A stretch of DNA of 64,000 bases from Gonium pectorale (taxonomy: Eukaryota > Chlorophyta > Chlorophyceae > Chlamydomonadales > Volvocaceae), in NCBI GenBank assembly GCA_001584585.1, contig LSYV01000020.1, positions 849,194 to 913,193 on the forward strand, given 5' to 3'. Both the position numbers and the translations under genes were made by a program. This document shows positions 57,248-64,000 of the stretch, one piece after another. Within the stretch, counting starts at the first letter, position 1, and the number at the start of each line of letters is the position of its first letter. The notes beneath the pieces were generated by a model. The model had not been told where the DNA came from. It searched no databases and saw only the letters and a program-made list of their open reading frames with translations.

Positions 57248-64000
<6,753 letters not shown>

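Overview
This window is nuclear DNA of a green alga, most likely a chlamydomonadalean (Chlamydomonas/volvocine) relative. The supporting signs are: GC-rich sequence; genes cut into many short exons by GT-AG introns, often GTGAG...GCAG; strongly G/C-ending codons; long Ala/Gly/Gln/Pro-rich linkers inside conserved proteins; TGTAA polyadenylation signals; and a nuclear gene for the plastid protein Ycf54 with a transit peptide. I built the gene models by hand by joining exons whose splice phases and protein-family alignments agree. For eight of them, all exon lengths sum to a whole number of codons or to the expected partial codon.

Layout. 1-456: 3' end of an unrecognised + gene, then a 96-bp tandem duplication. 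1603-6213 (+): a large low-complexity protein of unknown function. 8687-15376 (-): a KEA-type K+/H+ antiporter, sharing a 453-bp divergent promoter with the ribonucleotide reductase large subunit at 15830-21453 (+). 22.3-23.6 kb: a frameshifted zinc-finger gene relic beside a 20-N assembly gap. 23846-32554 (-): a 26-exon RecQ helicase, divergent from a GDP-mannose-type nucleotide-sugar transporter (32975-34604, +). 36882-40107 (+): eIF2 alpha. 42479-51672 (-): an 18-exon receptor-type guanylyl cyclase. 51.7-55.2 kb: repeat-rich intergenic DNA. 55167-56497 (-): Ycf54. 57248-63777 (-): tubulin-folding cofactor D, running off the right edge.

The neighbours do not form a pathway. Two adjacent genes, RNR1 and RecQ, serve DNA synthesis and genome maintenance, and both carry S-phase hints: an E2F-like site upstream of RNR1 and a PCNA-binding (PIP) motif at the N-terminus of RecQ. 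The others serve ion balance, Golgi glycosylation, translation initiation, cyclic-GMP signalling, chlorophyll synthesis and tubulin folding.

The most notable items are: the receptor guanylyl cyclase with animal-like order (periplasmic-binding-like ectodomain, one membrane helix, dead kinase, cyclase); the RecQ protein with an N-terminal PIP box, a Walker B motif on a 13-nt microexon, and an unusual C-terminal extension; a roughly 150-residue charged insertion inside the antiporter membrane domain; and an inverted 42-bp dispersed repeat shared by an intergenic stretch and a TBCD intron.
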